The notes: generated from the sequence alone by a model not told the origin. DNA of 64,000 bases from Iodidimonas muriae (GCF_014647255.1 NZ_BMOV01000001.1:116275-180274); one strand, 5' to 3'; shown: positions 8,439 to 17,839, counted from the stretch's first letter. Translations and numbers: made by a program.

Positions 8439-9913
8439 CCGGTTTTGATAGCCATGGCATGCTTTTGGGCATGATTCTTCTTATCCCCTTATTGGGTGCT
8501 GTTTTGGTGGGCATGGCATCGCGCTGGCCAAATCTGCGCGAAACGGGCAGCGTGCTTGCAGCCCTTGCTTTGACCTTCGCTGTCTGGAGCTTGCTTCCCG
8601 GTGCCTTGGCAGGGGAACGCCCGGAACTGGTGCTGTTCGAAATTCTGCCCAATGTTCCTTTTGCCTTCAAAGCCGAGCCTTTGGGGCTGTTGTTTGCCGC
8701 GCTTGCATCGCTCTTGTGGGTGGTGAGCACGATCTATTCCATGGGTTATATGCGCGGCAATAATGAAGCCCATCAGACCCGCTTTTTCATGCTGTTCGCG
8801 GTGGCCCTGTTTGCCGCCATGGGCGTGGCATTTTCAGCCAATCTGCTGACTCTGTTCATTTTTTATGAAGTCCTGACAGTCTCCACTTATCCCCTAGTGA
8901 CTCATAAGGGGGATGAAGCGTCCATGCGGGCGGGCCGGGTATATTTCGGTATCCTGATTGGTGCGTCCATCGGCCTGTTCTTGCCTGCGATTATCTGGAC
9001 TTATGCGCTGACAGGGACATTGGATTTCGTGCCCGGAGGTATTTTGGAAGGGCATTTGGCCGGTCCTGCCGTCGGGCTGATGCTGGGCCTTTATGTTTAT
9101 GGGGCTGCCAAGGCGGCGGTGATGCCGCTGCATCGCTGGTTGCCTGCCGCCATGGTTGCGCCAACGCCGGTGTCTGCCTTGCTCCATGCGGTGGCGGTGG
9201 TGAAAGCCGGTGTGTTCACCATTGTGAAGATCATCATCTATGTGTTCGGGGTGGATTTTCTCTTTGCCACGCCGTCTTCGGGCTGGCTGGTTCCGGTGGC
9301 AGCCTTTACGGTGATCATGGCGAGCCTCATCGCCTTGCGCCAAACCAATTTGAAGCGTTTGCTGGCCTATTCCACCATCAGTCAGTTGTCCTATATCGTG
9401 TTGGCAACGGCCATTTTGGCACCGCTGTCGCAGGTGGGGGCCGCCCTTCATATTGCCGCCCACGGATTTGGTAAAATCACGCTGTTTTTCGCCGCCGGAA
9501 GCATCTACACCGCGTCGAAAAAGACCGACATTACCCAGATGAATGGCATTGGTCTGCGGATGCCGCTGACGATGGGGGCTTTTGCTATCGGTGCACTGTC
9601 GATGATCGGCGTGCCGCCCATGGCCGGCTTCGTGTCCAAATGGTACATGCTGGGCGGGGCCTTGCAGACAGAGAATTATCTGGCCATCGGTACGATCATT
9701 CTATCGACAGTGCTGAATGCGGCCTATTTCCTGCCAATCCTGTATCGGGCGTTTTTCCTGACCGAAAATGTTGCTCCCCCCCGTGAGCATGGAGAGGCCA
9801 ACTGGCCGATCCGCCTGGCCCTTGGAACAACGGCTCTTTTGACCATCGCCTTTTTTGTGTTCAACGGGCCGGTGGTCGACCTTGAGATGCAGTTAGTGGA
9901 GACGCTGCTATGA
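8435..9913 (+). CDS. MrpA N-terminal/NuoL-like antiporter subunit
   Basis: Protein of 492 residues and about 14 helices. The signature KAAVMPLHRWLPAAM followed by PTPVSALLHAVAVVKAG is typical of NuoL and of the N-terminal two-thirds of MrpA. The TM5 Glu (IFYEVLTVSTYPL) and TM7 Lys (AKAAVMPLHRW) are kept. It lacks the C-terminal MbhD/MbhE-like part of classical MrpA, which is instead fused to MrpB at 5618. The operon thus has a split MrpA. Annotation pipelines usually label such proteins antiporter subunit D; the NuoL-like channel motif argues for the MrpA assignment. Confidence 0.85.
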   Translation: MTGFDSHGMLLGMILLIPLLGAVLVGMASRWPNLRETGSVLAALALTFAVWSLLPGALAGERPELVLFEILPNVPFAFKAEPLGLLFAALASLLWVVSTIYSMGYMRGNNEAHQTRFFMLFAVALFAAMGVAFSANLLTLFIFYEVLTVSTYPLVTHKGDEASMRAGRVYFGILIGASIGLFLPAIIWTYALTGTLDFVPGGILEGHLAGPAVGLMLGLYVYGAAKAAVMPLHRWLPAAMVAPTPVSALLHAVAVVKAGVFTIVKIIIYVFGVDFLFATPSSGWLVPVAAFTVIMASLIALRQTNLKRLLAYSTISQLSYIVLATAILAPLSQVGAALHIAAHGFGKITLFFAAGSIYTASKKTDITQMNGIGLRMPLTMGAFAIGALSMIGVPPMAGFVSKWYMLGGALQTENYLAIGTIILSTVLNAAYFLPILYRAFFLTENVAPPREHGEANWPIRLALGTTALLTIAFFVFNGPVVDLEMQLVETLL

Positions 9914-10176
9914 CCGAGAAGCAATCGGGACCCGCACCGGACAATCATTGGCTGGTGCGTCCTTCCACCATTCGTATTTTGTGGATCCTGTTCATTGCGA
10001 TGTTGGCAGCGACCGTGGTGGCGCAGCTTTTTGTCGAGCCGCACGCGTCTTTCGGCATCGATGGCTGGCTGGGTTTTGCGGCGATATTCGGGTTTTCATC
10101 CTGTGCGCTGATGGTGGTGGTCGCCAAGCTGCTTGGCTATATCCTTAAACGCCCGGAGGGCCATTATGACGATTGA
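9910..10176 (+). CDS. Small two-helix membrane protein in the Mrp operon
   Basis: Protein of 88 residues, not recognised by family. Two hydrophobic segments (about 22-40 and 52-75) are followed by a basic then acidic end (KRPEGHYDD). It starts on the ATGA overlap with the NuoL-like subunit, and its end overlaps the next start by 11 bp, so it is made together with two large antiporter subunits. It is probably an accessory subunit or assembly factor; that is inference from position only. Confidence 0.75.
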   Translation: MTEKQSGPAPDNHWLVRPSTIRILWILFIAMLAATVVAQLFVEPHASFGIDGWLGFAAIFGFSSCALMVVVAKLLGYILKRPEGHYDD

Positions 10177-11854
10177 TATGGTGCCTCCTGGCCTGATTAT
10201 GATTGTTGCGGCGCTTTTGATTGCGCTGACCCGCGGGACTGTGCGCACCGCGATTGTTCTGGCGGCACCGCTGCTTACTTTGTGGGCGGTCTTCCAGGTG
10301 CCCGATGGTGTGTCTTTAAGCGCCCCTTTCTTGGGCTATAATATCGAATTGATCGAAGGCAGCTCGGTACGCCGATTGTTTGCCACAGTGTTTTCCATCA
10401 TGGCCTTTGCGGGTGGGCTTTATTCCTTTCGCACAGCACGAGGCGTTGAACTGGCCGCAGCCTTTGCGTATGCGGGCGGGTCCATCGGGGTGGCATTCTC
10501 CGGTGATTTGATCAGCTTCTTCCTGTTCTGGGAATGGATGGCGATTTTCTCGACCATCGTGATTTTGTCCGGTGGCAGCGCTGCGGCGCGTGCGGCTGCT
10601 TTTCGCTATGCCCTTGTGCATTTTCTGGGTGGTGTGATCCTGATGGTCGGGATTGCGGCGCTTTATGTGCAGACCGGCTCTGTGGATGTGGCGGCGATGA
10701 AGGCCACGGATTTTGCAAGCTGGATGGTCCTGATCGGTATTCTGATCAATGCTGCTGCACCGCCATTGTCGTCTTGGTTGCCCGATGCCTATCCGGAAAG
10801 CAGCCCCACGGGCATGGTTTTCCTGTCCGCCTACACCACGAAAACCGCTGTGCTGGCGCTGATTTTGCTGTTTCCCGGTGAAAAGGTTCTGGTGTTCGTC
10901 GGTCTTTATATGGCGGTCTACGGCATCATGTATGCGCTTTTGGAAAATGATGCCCGGCGGATTTTGGCCTATTCCATCGTCAATCAGGTGGGCTTCATGG
11001 TCACCGGCATCGGAATCGGTACGGAAATGGCCATCAATGGCGCCGCCGCCCATGCCTTTGCGCATATCATTTACAAGGCGCTTTTGCTTATGAGCGCGGG
11101 CGTGGTGTTGCATCGTACCGGCAAAAGCCGCTGTACTGATCTGGGCGGCCTGTTCCGCACCATGCCGATTACAGCCTTTTGCGGGATTATTGGTGCGCTG
11201 GCCATCTCCGGTGTTCCACTTACTTCGGGCTTTACCACCAAGACCATGATCTCGGAAGCGGCGGCTTTGGAGCATCTGCCGGTGGTGTGGTTCATTCTGG
11301 CAGCAGCCTCTGCCGGGGTGTTTTTGCATGCCGGGATCAAGTTCCCGTGGTTTGTGTTTTTCCAAAAAGACAGCGGTATGCGGCCCAAGGATGCGCCTTG
11401 GAATATGGGGCTGGCGATGGCGTTGCTATCTGCCCTTTGTATTCTTCTAGGGGTCTATCCAGAGCCGCTTTATGCCATGTTGCCCTATCCAACGGATTTC
11501 CACGCCTATAAAGGCTATAAGCTGGTGTTCTATCTTCAGCTTTTGCTGTTCTCGGGCCTTGCGTTCTTCTTGCTTTTGCCTCTTATGCGGCGCACGCGAA
11601 CGGTGTGTTTGGATACCGACTGGATCTACCGCAAGGGCGGTAAGGCGGTGGGCGGCGCTCTGACACGCGTTATCTCGTCTGGCTATCAGGGGGCAAGCGC
11701 TGCTGTTCAGGGCTTTTTGGGCAAGGGTCAGGCAACGATTTCCGGGCTTGTGGGGCATGAAAGGCGTTTGGGGTCCAGCTGGGCCATTGGCACCTCTGTC
11801 CTTTGGGTTCTGGTGTTGTTGGTGGGCTATGCGGTGATTTACACCCTGCGATAA
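10166..11854 (+). CDS. Third NuoL/MrpD-like antiporter subunit, altered channel
   Basis: Protein of 562 residues, proton_antipo_M family, about 14-16 helices, with a longer C-terminal extension ending in a final helix (about 535-560). I chose the ATG at 10166 because GGAGGG lies 5 bp before it; an upstream in-frame TTG at 10133 has no such site. The TM5 Glu is present (LFWEWMAIFSTIVIL). At TM7, where the other two subunits read K-A-A-V-x-P-L-H, this one reads INAAAPPLSSWLPDAY, so both the conserved Lys and His are replaced. The TM8 Lys (TTKTAVLA) remains. It may be a structural or weakly coupled third antiporter-like subunit, as complex I has three. Confidence 0.88.
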   Translation: MTIDMVPPGLIMIVAALLIALTRGTVRTAIVLAAPLLTLWAVFQVPDGVSLSAPFLGYNIELIEGSSVRRLFATVFSIMAFAGGLYSFRTARGVELAAAFAYAGGSIGVAFSGDLISFFLFWEWMAIFSTIVILSGGSAAARAAAFRYALVHFLGGVILMVGIAALYVQTGSVDVAAMKATDFASWMVLIGILINAAAPPLSSWLPDAYPESSPTGMVFLSAYTTKTAVLALILLFPGEKVLVFVGLYMAVYGIMYALLENDARRILAYSIVNQVGFMVTGIGIGTEMAINGAAAHAFAHIIYKALLLMSAGVVLHRTGKSRCTDLGGLFRTMPITAFCGIIGALAISGVPLTSGFTTKTMISEAAALEHLPVVWFILAAASAGVFLHAGIKFPWFVFFQKDSGMRPKDAPWNMGLAMALLSALCILLGVYPEPLYAMLPYPTDFHAYKGYKLVFYLQLLLFSGLAFFLLLPLMRRTRTVCLDTDWIYRKGGKAVGGALTRVISSGYQGASAAVQGFLGKGQATISGLVGHERRLGSSWAIGTSVLWVLVLLVGYAVIYTLR

Positions 11855-11882
11855 GCGGGATGTCTGGCGGAAAGAGATTGTC

Positions 11883-12500
11883 ATGACGGAAAAGCGCCAT
11901 GCACCGGCGACAGAGCGCAACCGCGATGCCATTCTGGATGTGTTGAAAAACCATCTGCCTGCCCATGGCCAAGTGCTTGAGCTGGCCTCCGGCACCGGTC
12001 AGCATGCGGTGTATTTTGCTCCGTGCTTGGCGCCGCGTATTTGGCAGCCCAGCGATTTGATGGCGGATAATATCGCGTCGATTTCGGCATGGAAAAAAGA
12101 GATGCCGTGCGAAACCTTGCGCGATCCGATCCGTCTGGATGCCAGCGACCCCGCATGGCCTGATGGCTTGTTGAAAAGCAGCCCAACCATCACGGCCATT
12201 ACCGCCATCAATCTGATCCATATCAGCCCTTGGACCGTGACAGAGGGACTGATGGCCGGAGCAGGGCGGCTCTTGCCCGAAGGCGGTGTGCTTTATCTTT
12301 ATGGGCCTTATAAAATTAATGGTGCCCACACGGCCCCCAGCAATGAGGCCTTCGAGCGTTGGCTCACCGATCAGGATCAGGCATGGGGCGTGCGTGATAT
12401 GGGTACCGTGGCAGAATGTGCCGCGAAACACGGCCTGCATCTGCATGAAAAAATTCCCATGCCTGCCAATAATTTTTCCCTGATTTTCAAGAAAGTCTGA
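11883..12500 (+). CDS. DUF938 SAM-dependent methyltransferase-like protein
   Basis: Protein of 205 residues of the DUF938 family (homologues of animal METTL26). The N-terminal signature APATERNRDAILDVLKNHLP and the SAM-binding motif VLELASGTGQHAVYFA (residues about 33-48) are intact, as is NLIHISPW further on. Substrate is unknown for the family. It follows the antiporter operon by 28 bp on the same strand with a GGAAAGAG ribosome site, so it may be read through from that operon. Confidence 0.88.
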   Translation: MTEKRHAPATERNRDAILDVLKNHLPAHGQVLELASGTGQHAVYFAPCLAPRIWQPSDLMADNIASISAWKKEMPCETLRDPIRLDASDPAWPDGLLKSSPTITAITAINLIHISPWTVTEGLMAGAGRLLPEGGVLYLYGPYKINGAHTAPSNEAFERWLTDQDQAWGVRDMGTVAECAAKHGLHLHEKIPMPANNFSLIFKKV

Positions 12501-12687
12501 AAAGCCGCCTTCTGTGGCGTGTCAAAATAAAGGTTTTATTTTTTCTCCACAGGGTACCCGTTGCCCTCCTCTTACACGTCTCATTCATGGACAGGCACGT
12601 CAGCTGGGATGCACAGCTGGAGACCGACAGGGTTTTAGGATCTGTTATGGTAGTGTGGTCGTCCAGCCGATTTGTTGCGGGAGAGGT

Positions 12688-13227
12688 GTGATCACGCGTA
12701 TTGTGGACAGGAAAAACCGGTTGCTTGATACCTTTCTCGATAAGCGGGATGGGCTTTATGCCATGCTGCGCGCCCGGCTTGGAGAAAGTCAGGATGTCCA
12801 GGATATTCTTCAAGATGTGTGGCTGCGGCTGTCGGCCGTAGAGTCTCCAGACAAGGTGGCTAATCCCTCCGCCTATGTCTACCGCACCACCAGCAATATG
12901 ATGTTGGATCATTTGCGCAGTATGGTACGGCGGCAAAACCATATGGAGGGGTCAGGGAGCCTGCCAGAAGAGCTTCCGACTGCCCAACCCTCACCCGAAG
13001 CAGCGGCATATTATCGTGCCCGCCTGCTCAAGATGCGTTTGCTTTTGAACGAGTTGTCCCCAAAATGCCAGAAGGCTTTCCTTCTCAGCCGCTGTGAGGG
13101 TCTGACTTATGGAGAAATTGGTCAGAGACTCGGCATTTCGGACAATATGGTGAAAAAATATCTAATAAAGGCATTGGCGCATTTGCGCACTCACATGCCT
13201 GTGTCCGAAGATGTGGACAGGTACTGA
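12688..13227 (+). CDS. ECF (FecI-like) sigma factor
   Basis: Region 2 (ARLGESQDVQDILQDVWLRL, NPSAYVYRTTSNMMLDHLRS) and region 4 with its helix-turn-helix (LSPKCQKAFLLSRCEGLTYGEIGQRLGISDNMVKKYL) are complete. The frame is open further upstream, but that part does not look like protein of this family. The GTG at 12688, just after GGGAGAGG, gives 179 residues, the usual length. Family knowledge: FecI-type sigma factors are held by a FecR anti-sigma and released by a TonB receptor carrying an STN domain; both follow directly downstream. Confidence 0.9.
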   Translation: MITRIVDRKNRLLDTFLDKRDGLYAMLRARLGESQDVQDILQDVWLRLSAVESPDKVANPSAYVYRTTSNMMLDHLRSMVRRQNHMEGSGSLPEELPTAQPSPEAAAYYRARLLKMRLLLNELSPKCQKAFLLSRCEGLTYGEIGQRLGISDNMVKKYLIKALAHLRTHMPVSEDVDRY

Positions 13228-13246
13228 TGGCAGAACAGGCATATTT

Positions 13247-14308
13247 ATGACCAAGAACAAGCAACAGGCTCTGCGCGAAAATGCCGCCCATTGGTGTATT
13301 GTCATGGACTCGGGGCAGGCCAGTTCTGCCGAGAAAAAGGCGTTCGCCGATTGGATTACAAAAGATCCGGCGCATATGCGGGAATATAATCTTGTCCATG
13401 CCTTGTGGGCTGAAGCAGCTATGTTTGGTGGGACGCTTGACCCCGCAAGCGATGTAATTACTCTTTTTCCGCAAGAGGTAGATGGAAGGGCAAAATCGGC
13501 GCCTGTCCGGCACCGTTCGGGCCGCCTTTTGCGCGTGGGCCATCTTGCCGCGGCGGTTTTGATTGCCTTGTTCCTCGGCCTTGGTGCTATCGTGTTGGTT
13601 GGAGATGATCCACTGGAATGGGCCTTTGGGCCCGGGGTGGAGCATTTTTCGACCCGTAAGGGGGAAAGTCGTCTCGTGTCTCTGTCCGATGGCTCTGTGG
13701 TTGAGATGAACACCCAATCGGAGATAGAGGTTCGATATGGTCGCCATGTGCGGGAGATCAGGCTGCTGCGCGGAGAAGCTTATTTCGACGTGGCAAAAGA
13801 CCCGCAGAGGCCGTTTCTAGTAAATGCGGACCAGACCCGTGTTCAGGCGGTGGGTACCGAATTCAATGTGCGTTTGCGCGATGCGGATATTGCCGTCACG
13901 GTGATTGAAGGCAGAGTACTCGTCCGTCAGTTTACGTCCAAAGCCGGAAAGGCGTCTCCATCATTGGAGGAAAGCCTTGGGCGCAATGAGCAGGCTATTC
14001 TAAACAAGGAGGAGGCGGGCAATCACCCGTCGATGCTGAAAACCGCCTCTGTCGTGCCCGAGCGATTTATCTCTTGGAGGCAGAAGCGACTGCTGTTCGA
14101 GGCTGCTCCCTTGATTGATGTGGTGGCAGATTTCAATCGCTATAACAGCATGGAACTGATCCTCAGTGATCGAAGTCTCGATGATCTGTCTATCAGCGGC
14201 GTGTTCGACCCTCGAGACCCGGAAACCTTCGCCCGGACGCTGGAAGCAATGGCCCCTGTGGAAGTTCTGGTATTCGGGCGATCAAAGATCCTCATCAAGG
14301 CCCTGTGA
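13247..14308 (+). CDS. FecR-family anti-sigma regulator
   Basis: Protein of 353 residues. The N-terminal DUF4880 segment (AAHWCIVMDSGQ, AFADWITKDPAHMREY) binds the sigma factor. A single membrane helix follows (about 97-117, LAAAVLIALFLGLGAIVLV). The periplasmic FecR domain has VSLSDGSVVEMNTQSEIEVRY and AVGTEFNVRL. A C-terminal STN-like segment ends the protein. The ATG at 13247, 19 bp after the sigma stop, removes an unlikely upstream extension. Role: passes the ligand signal from the outer-membrane receptor to the sigma factor. Confidence 0.9.
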   Translation: MTKNKQQALRENAAHWCIVMDSGQASSAEKKAFADWITKDPAHMREYNLVHALWAEAAMFGGTLDPASDVITLFPQEVDGRAKSAPVRHRSGRLLRVGHLAAAVLIALFLGLGAIVLVGDDPLEWAFGPGVEHFSTRKGESRLVSLSDGSVVEMNTQSEIEVRYGRHVREIRLLRGEAYFDVAKDPQRPFLVNADQTRVQAVGTEFNVRLRDADIAVTVIEGRVLVRQFTSKAGKASPSLEESLGRNEQAILNKEEAGNHPSMLKTASVVPERFISWRQKRLLFEAAPLIDVVADFNRYNSMELILSDRSLDDLSISGVFDPRDPETFARTLEAMAPVEVLVFGRSKILIKAL

Positions 14309-14479
14309 AAACAGGGGTAGGCGATGAACCTGATGTCGTGTCCGGCTTTTCTGTAAGAAAAGAAAAGCGAAAGGTACCCGAAAAGATCTTTTAAAACGTC
14401 AAAGAAAAGTAGCGCCATATAAAGAGCGGTCATAAAGGGCGTGCTCTACATAATGGGCGGATATTTCAGGAGAGGATCA

Positions 14480-17400
14480 ATGACATCATTGAAGGTCGGC
14501 ACATCCGTATTGGCACTGGCTTTTGGCCTTTTGAGCGGTGCGGCGCAGGCCGGGGGTGCTGATGTTGCACCGGCCCAGAGCCAACATTTCGAAATAGACG
14601 TTCAGCCGGTGGAGAGCGCGCTCCGACATTTTGCGCAACAATCTGGTTTTCAGCTTGCTTGGCTCGCTCGGGAGACTGCAGATATGGAGGCGCGGGCGGT
14701 TAAGGGCCATTATGTCCCTGAAGATGCCATTCGTCTTTTGCTTGAGGGGACCGGGCTGGATTTTCGGCAGGTGGATGAAAAAACCATTGCTATCCTCACC
14801 AAAAGTGCAGCGAGAGAAGATAGCGGAATTGTGGGGCAAGGGCTAACAAAGCTGGCTTCTTCGGGCCCGGTATCATCGCTGGGGCAGGCGCAAGCGGTGC
14901 CGTCTGTGGGGGCGTCACCGGGCGAACAGAGCGCCGCCCTTATCGAAGAAGTGGTGGTGACAGGCTCACGCATCCGGCGTTCGGGCACATCTACCCCTAT
15001 TCCTGTGACCGTGCTTGATGCCCGGAAGATCGCCTTGTCGGGCGATGCCCGCCTTGCCGACACATTAAATGAATTGCCCGCCATCGGTGCCACGCAGACT
15101 TTAGCTAACAGCAATGACGATCCGCAGGAGGCAGGAACCAATTTTCTTAATCTGCGTCGTTTGGGCATTGATCGTACGCTGGTTTTGGTGAATGGACGGC
15201 GCCATGTGGGAAGTCGTCCCGGAACCACAGCGGTAGATGTGAATACCATTCCCACGTCCATGGTAGAACGGGTTGAGGTGATTACTGGTGGTGCATCCGC
15301 CGTCTATGGGGCGGATGCGGTGTCGGGCGTGGTCAATTTGATCATGAGGGACGATTTCGAGGGCTTGAAGCTTGACGGGCAGATGGGGATCACTGATGAA
15401 GGGGACGGGGAAAGCTATCAACTCAGCTTGACGGCGGGAGCCAATTTCGCTGACAATCGAGGCAATGTCTTTTTCAACACAAGTTGGGACAAAACCAAAC
15501 GGGTAAATGCCACGGATCGTGGCTATGCCAGCGAAAATTTCCGCTTTGCCACCAATCCCGCCAATACCGGCCCGGACGACGGCATCCCCGATCAGATTTT
15601 ATTCGACAATACGGGTTTTATTGGCACCCCTGGCGGCGGCCAGGTGGTGGGCCCGGATGGGGCGGATCTTTTCGTTGCAGCGGGCGGGCCCTTTACCTTT
15701 GATGCCAATGGCAATCTGATTTCGCAGGACCTTGGAGCCTTGCCGGAATCGTTTCTGAGCCAAGGCGGCGATTTCGTTGATCTGTCGCGTTTCGATCTGT
15801 TGCAGGTACCCATCGAGCGGTTAATCGTCTCAGGCGGGATGCACTATGATCTGCACGACAAGGTCACCTTGTTTGCCAACGCCAAATATGCTCAGAGCGA
15901 AAGCGCCACCGCGGGCCAGCCCACCTTTAGCTTGCCTTCCTTTTCACCGATTTTTATCCTCGCTGATAATCCCTTTGTGCCACAAGACCTAAACAATATT
16001 CTTGCCGATAATGGAGCCGAAGGTTTTTTTGTCTCACGCACCAATGTGGATCAGGGCCAGCGCCGCTCGCGCTCGGACCGTGATACGGTACAGCTTGAGG
16101 TGGGTTTGAAGGGTGATATCACCTCCAACCTTGATTACACGGTCCATTATCAATATGGCCGCTCGGATAACAGCACGGAATTTATGAACGAACAGGTGTT
16201 GTCGCGTTTCAATCAACAACTGGATGCCGTGCGCGATGCCGATGGAAATATCGTTTGTCGCGATCCATCGGGTGGCTGTGTGCCGCTCAATGTATTGGGG
16301 CCTAATGCCGCCACAGCGGATGCGCTGGCCTTTAGCCATGTAGACTTCATCACCGAAGGTCGTCTGACGCAGCAAGTGGTGAATGCCACTATCACGGGTG
16401 ATAGCGCCGGTTTCATGTATCTGCCCGCCGGACCGCTAGGCTTTGCCTTGGGCACGGAGTATCGGCGGGAAAGCACCGCCACTGAAGAGGGTTTCTTGCG
16501 CAATAGCGGCGATGTATTCCCCGGCGGCGTTATCGAAGACACCGTAGGAAATTTCGATGTGTGGGAACTGTTCGGGGAAATCAGCATTCCGGTTTTGCGC
16601 GGAGTGCCCTTTGCCGAAGAGGTCAATATCGAGGCTGCTGTGCGCTATGCCGATTATTCTACCATCGGCAGCGCCACCACCTGGAAAGTGGGCGGTGATT
16701 GGGCGCCGGTACGCGATCTCCGCTTTCGGGCCGTGGTGAGTCAGGCGGTGCGTGCTCCTAATATCGGCGAGTTGTTCGCCCCCACACGACTTGAAAATCC
16801 TTTTCTTGAAGACCCGTGTGATGTGAGCAATATCAATTCCGGCTCGCCCAATCGGGCAGCCAATTGTGCAGCGCTTGGTCTGTCACCAGATTTCATCTCC
16901 AATGCTGGGGCAGTGACAACCCGTGTATTGACTGGTGGTAATCCGGATCTCAAGGAGGAAACCGCCGATACGCTGACAGTGGGGGCGGTCATCACGCCGC
17001 GCATGGTGCCGGGTTTCAGCTTGACGGTGGATTATTGGGATATTGAGATCGATGATGCGGTGAACAGCTTCCCGGTTCAGGCGGTGGCCAATAACTGTGT
17101 CGATGCGGACTCCATCAATAATCCCTTCTGCGAAAGTATTGTGCGCCGTTCTGACGGAAATTTTGATAGCATCTCCAGCCAGTTAATCAATGTGGCATCG
17201 CTGAAGGCTGCGGGCATTGACATCGAGGCCAGCTACTTCCTCGATTTGGGCATGGTCACGGGGGACGCTGTGCCGGGTGGATTGGATCTCAATCTTGTGG
17301 CGACCTATCTTGATAAACTGGATTTTTTCGCGCAGGAAGGGCAGGCGGAACCAGACCGGGAGGCTGGAGAACTGGGCGATCCGGACTGGACGGTCAATCT

Positions 17401-17713
17401 GCGCGCTACATATGAATTGGGAGATCTTACCGTTAGTCTTTATGAACGCTTTATTTCAAGCCAGCGTTTCGATCTTGCTGAAAATCCGGATTTCCGCGAT
17501 CCCAACAGCACCGGCTCGGAATGGTATACCGACCTGCAAATACGTTATCGGCTGCTAGAACAGACGGAAATCTATGTGGGTGTGGATAATCTCTTCGACA
17601 ATGCGCCTCCCATTCTTGCCCGTGTGCCTGAAACCCGCAGCTTTGGTAATGATGCGGTGGTCTATGACCAGATCGGGCGCTTCTTCTATGCTGGGGTCAC
17701 CGTACAATTCTAG
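14480..17713 (+). CDS. TonB-dependent transducer/receptor with STN domain
   Basis: Protein of 1077 residues. Signal peptide (residues 1-25, ending SGAAQA), STN signalling domain (about 37-105, VESALRHFAQQSGFQLAWLA), TonB box region (IEEVVVTGSRIRRSG), plug domain (VLVNGRRHVGS, VERVEVITGGASAVYGADAV) and a 22-stranded barrel ending in F. The ATG at 14480 has AGGAGAGGA upstream and directly precedes the signal peptide. With the sigma and FecR genes it forms a cell-surface signalling set: ligand binding would switch on its own transcription. The substrate is unknown. The exported peptidase that follows suggests peptides or an amino-acid-containing compound, but siderophores are also possible. Confidence 0.92.
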   Translation: MTSLKVGTSVLALAFGLLSGAAQAGGADVAPAQSQHFEIDVQPVESALRHFAQQSGFQLAWLARETADMEARAVKGHYVPEDAIRLLLEGTGLDFRQVDEKTIAILTKSAAREDSGIVGQGLTKLASSGPVSSLGQAQAVPSVGASPGEQSAALIEEVVVTGSRIRRSGTSTPIPVTVLDARKIALSGDARLADTLNELPAIGATQTLANSNDDPQEAGTNFLNLRRLGIDRTLVLVNGRRHVGSRPGTTAVDVNTIPTSMVERVEVITGGASAVYGADAVSGVVNLIMRDDFEGLKLDGQMGITDEGDGESYQLSLTAGANFADNRGNVFFNTSWDKTKRVNATDRGYASENFRFATNPANTGPDDGIPDQILFDNTGFIGTPGGGQVVGPDGADLFVAAGGPFTFDANGNLISQDLGALPESFLSQGGDFVDLSRFDLLQVPIERLIVSGGMHYDLHDKVTLFANAKYAQSESATAGQPTFSLPSFSPIFILADNPFVPQDLNNILADNGAEGFFVSRTNVDQGQRRSRSDRDTVQLEVGLKGDITSNLDYTVHYQYGRSDNSTEFMNEQVLSRFNQQLDAVRDADGNIVCRDPSGGCVPLNVLGPNAATADALAFSHVDFITEGRLTQQVVNATITGDSAGFMYLPAGPLGFALGTEYRRESTATEEGFLRNSGDVFPGGVIEDTVGNFDVWELFGEISIPVLRGVPFAEEVNIEAAVRYADYSTIGSATTWKVGGDWAPVRDLRFRAVVSQAVRAPNIGELFAPTRLENPFLEDPCDVSNINSGSPNRAANCAALGLSPDFISNAGAVTTRVLTGGNPDLKEETADTLTVGAVITPRMVPGFSLTVDYWDIEIDDAVNSFPVQAVANNCVDADSINNPFCESIVRRSDGNFDSISSQLINVASLKAAGIDIEASYFLDLGMVTGDAVPGGLDLNLVATYLDKLDFFAQEGQAEPDREAGELGDPDWTVNLRATYELGDLTVSLYERFISSQRFDLAENPDFRDPNSTGSEWYTDLQIRYRLLEQTEIYVGVDNLFDNAPPILARVPETRSFGNDAVVYDQIGRFFYAGVTVQF

Positions 17714-17794
17714 TGGTTCAACCAAGACGTAAGAGTCCAATCTTCGTCGAGATAAGTCGAATTACTGGGAAGCAATGCGTTATATGAAAAGGGA

Positions 17795-17813
17795 CGGATG
17801 GTGTGGCCATCCG
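17795..17813 (+). other. Hairpin in the leader of the M28 peptidase gene
   Basis: CGGATGG / CCATCCG with a 5-base loop, extended by GGG/CCC with one bulged base, lies 26 bp before the ATG at 17840. No T run follows, so it is more likely a leader structure or a read-through attenuator than a terminator. Function unknown. Confidence 0.35.
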
Positions 17814-17839
17814 CCCCTGATCTATGCAGGAGATAGCTG

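Noticed and set aside
10316-11365. A 349-codon minus-strand frame inside the third antiporter gene
   Set aside because: Rich in His, Gln and Arg with no hydrophobic core; it is explained as antisense of the membrane protein.
4516-11854. Reading the operon as part of respiratory complex I (nuo) or a hydrogenase
   Set aside because: MrpE, MrpF, MrpG and MnhB domains are present, and no NiFe, FeS or quinone-site subunits (NuoB/C/D/H/I) occur.
12514-12687. Extended N-terminus of the ECF sigma factor
   Set aside because: The extra 58 residues are Cys/Gly/Arg-rich and unlike any sigma factor; the GTG at 12688 gives the normal length.
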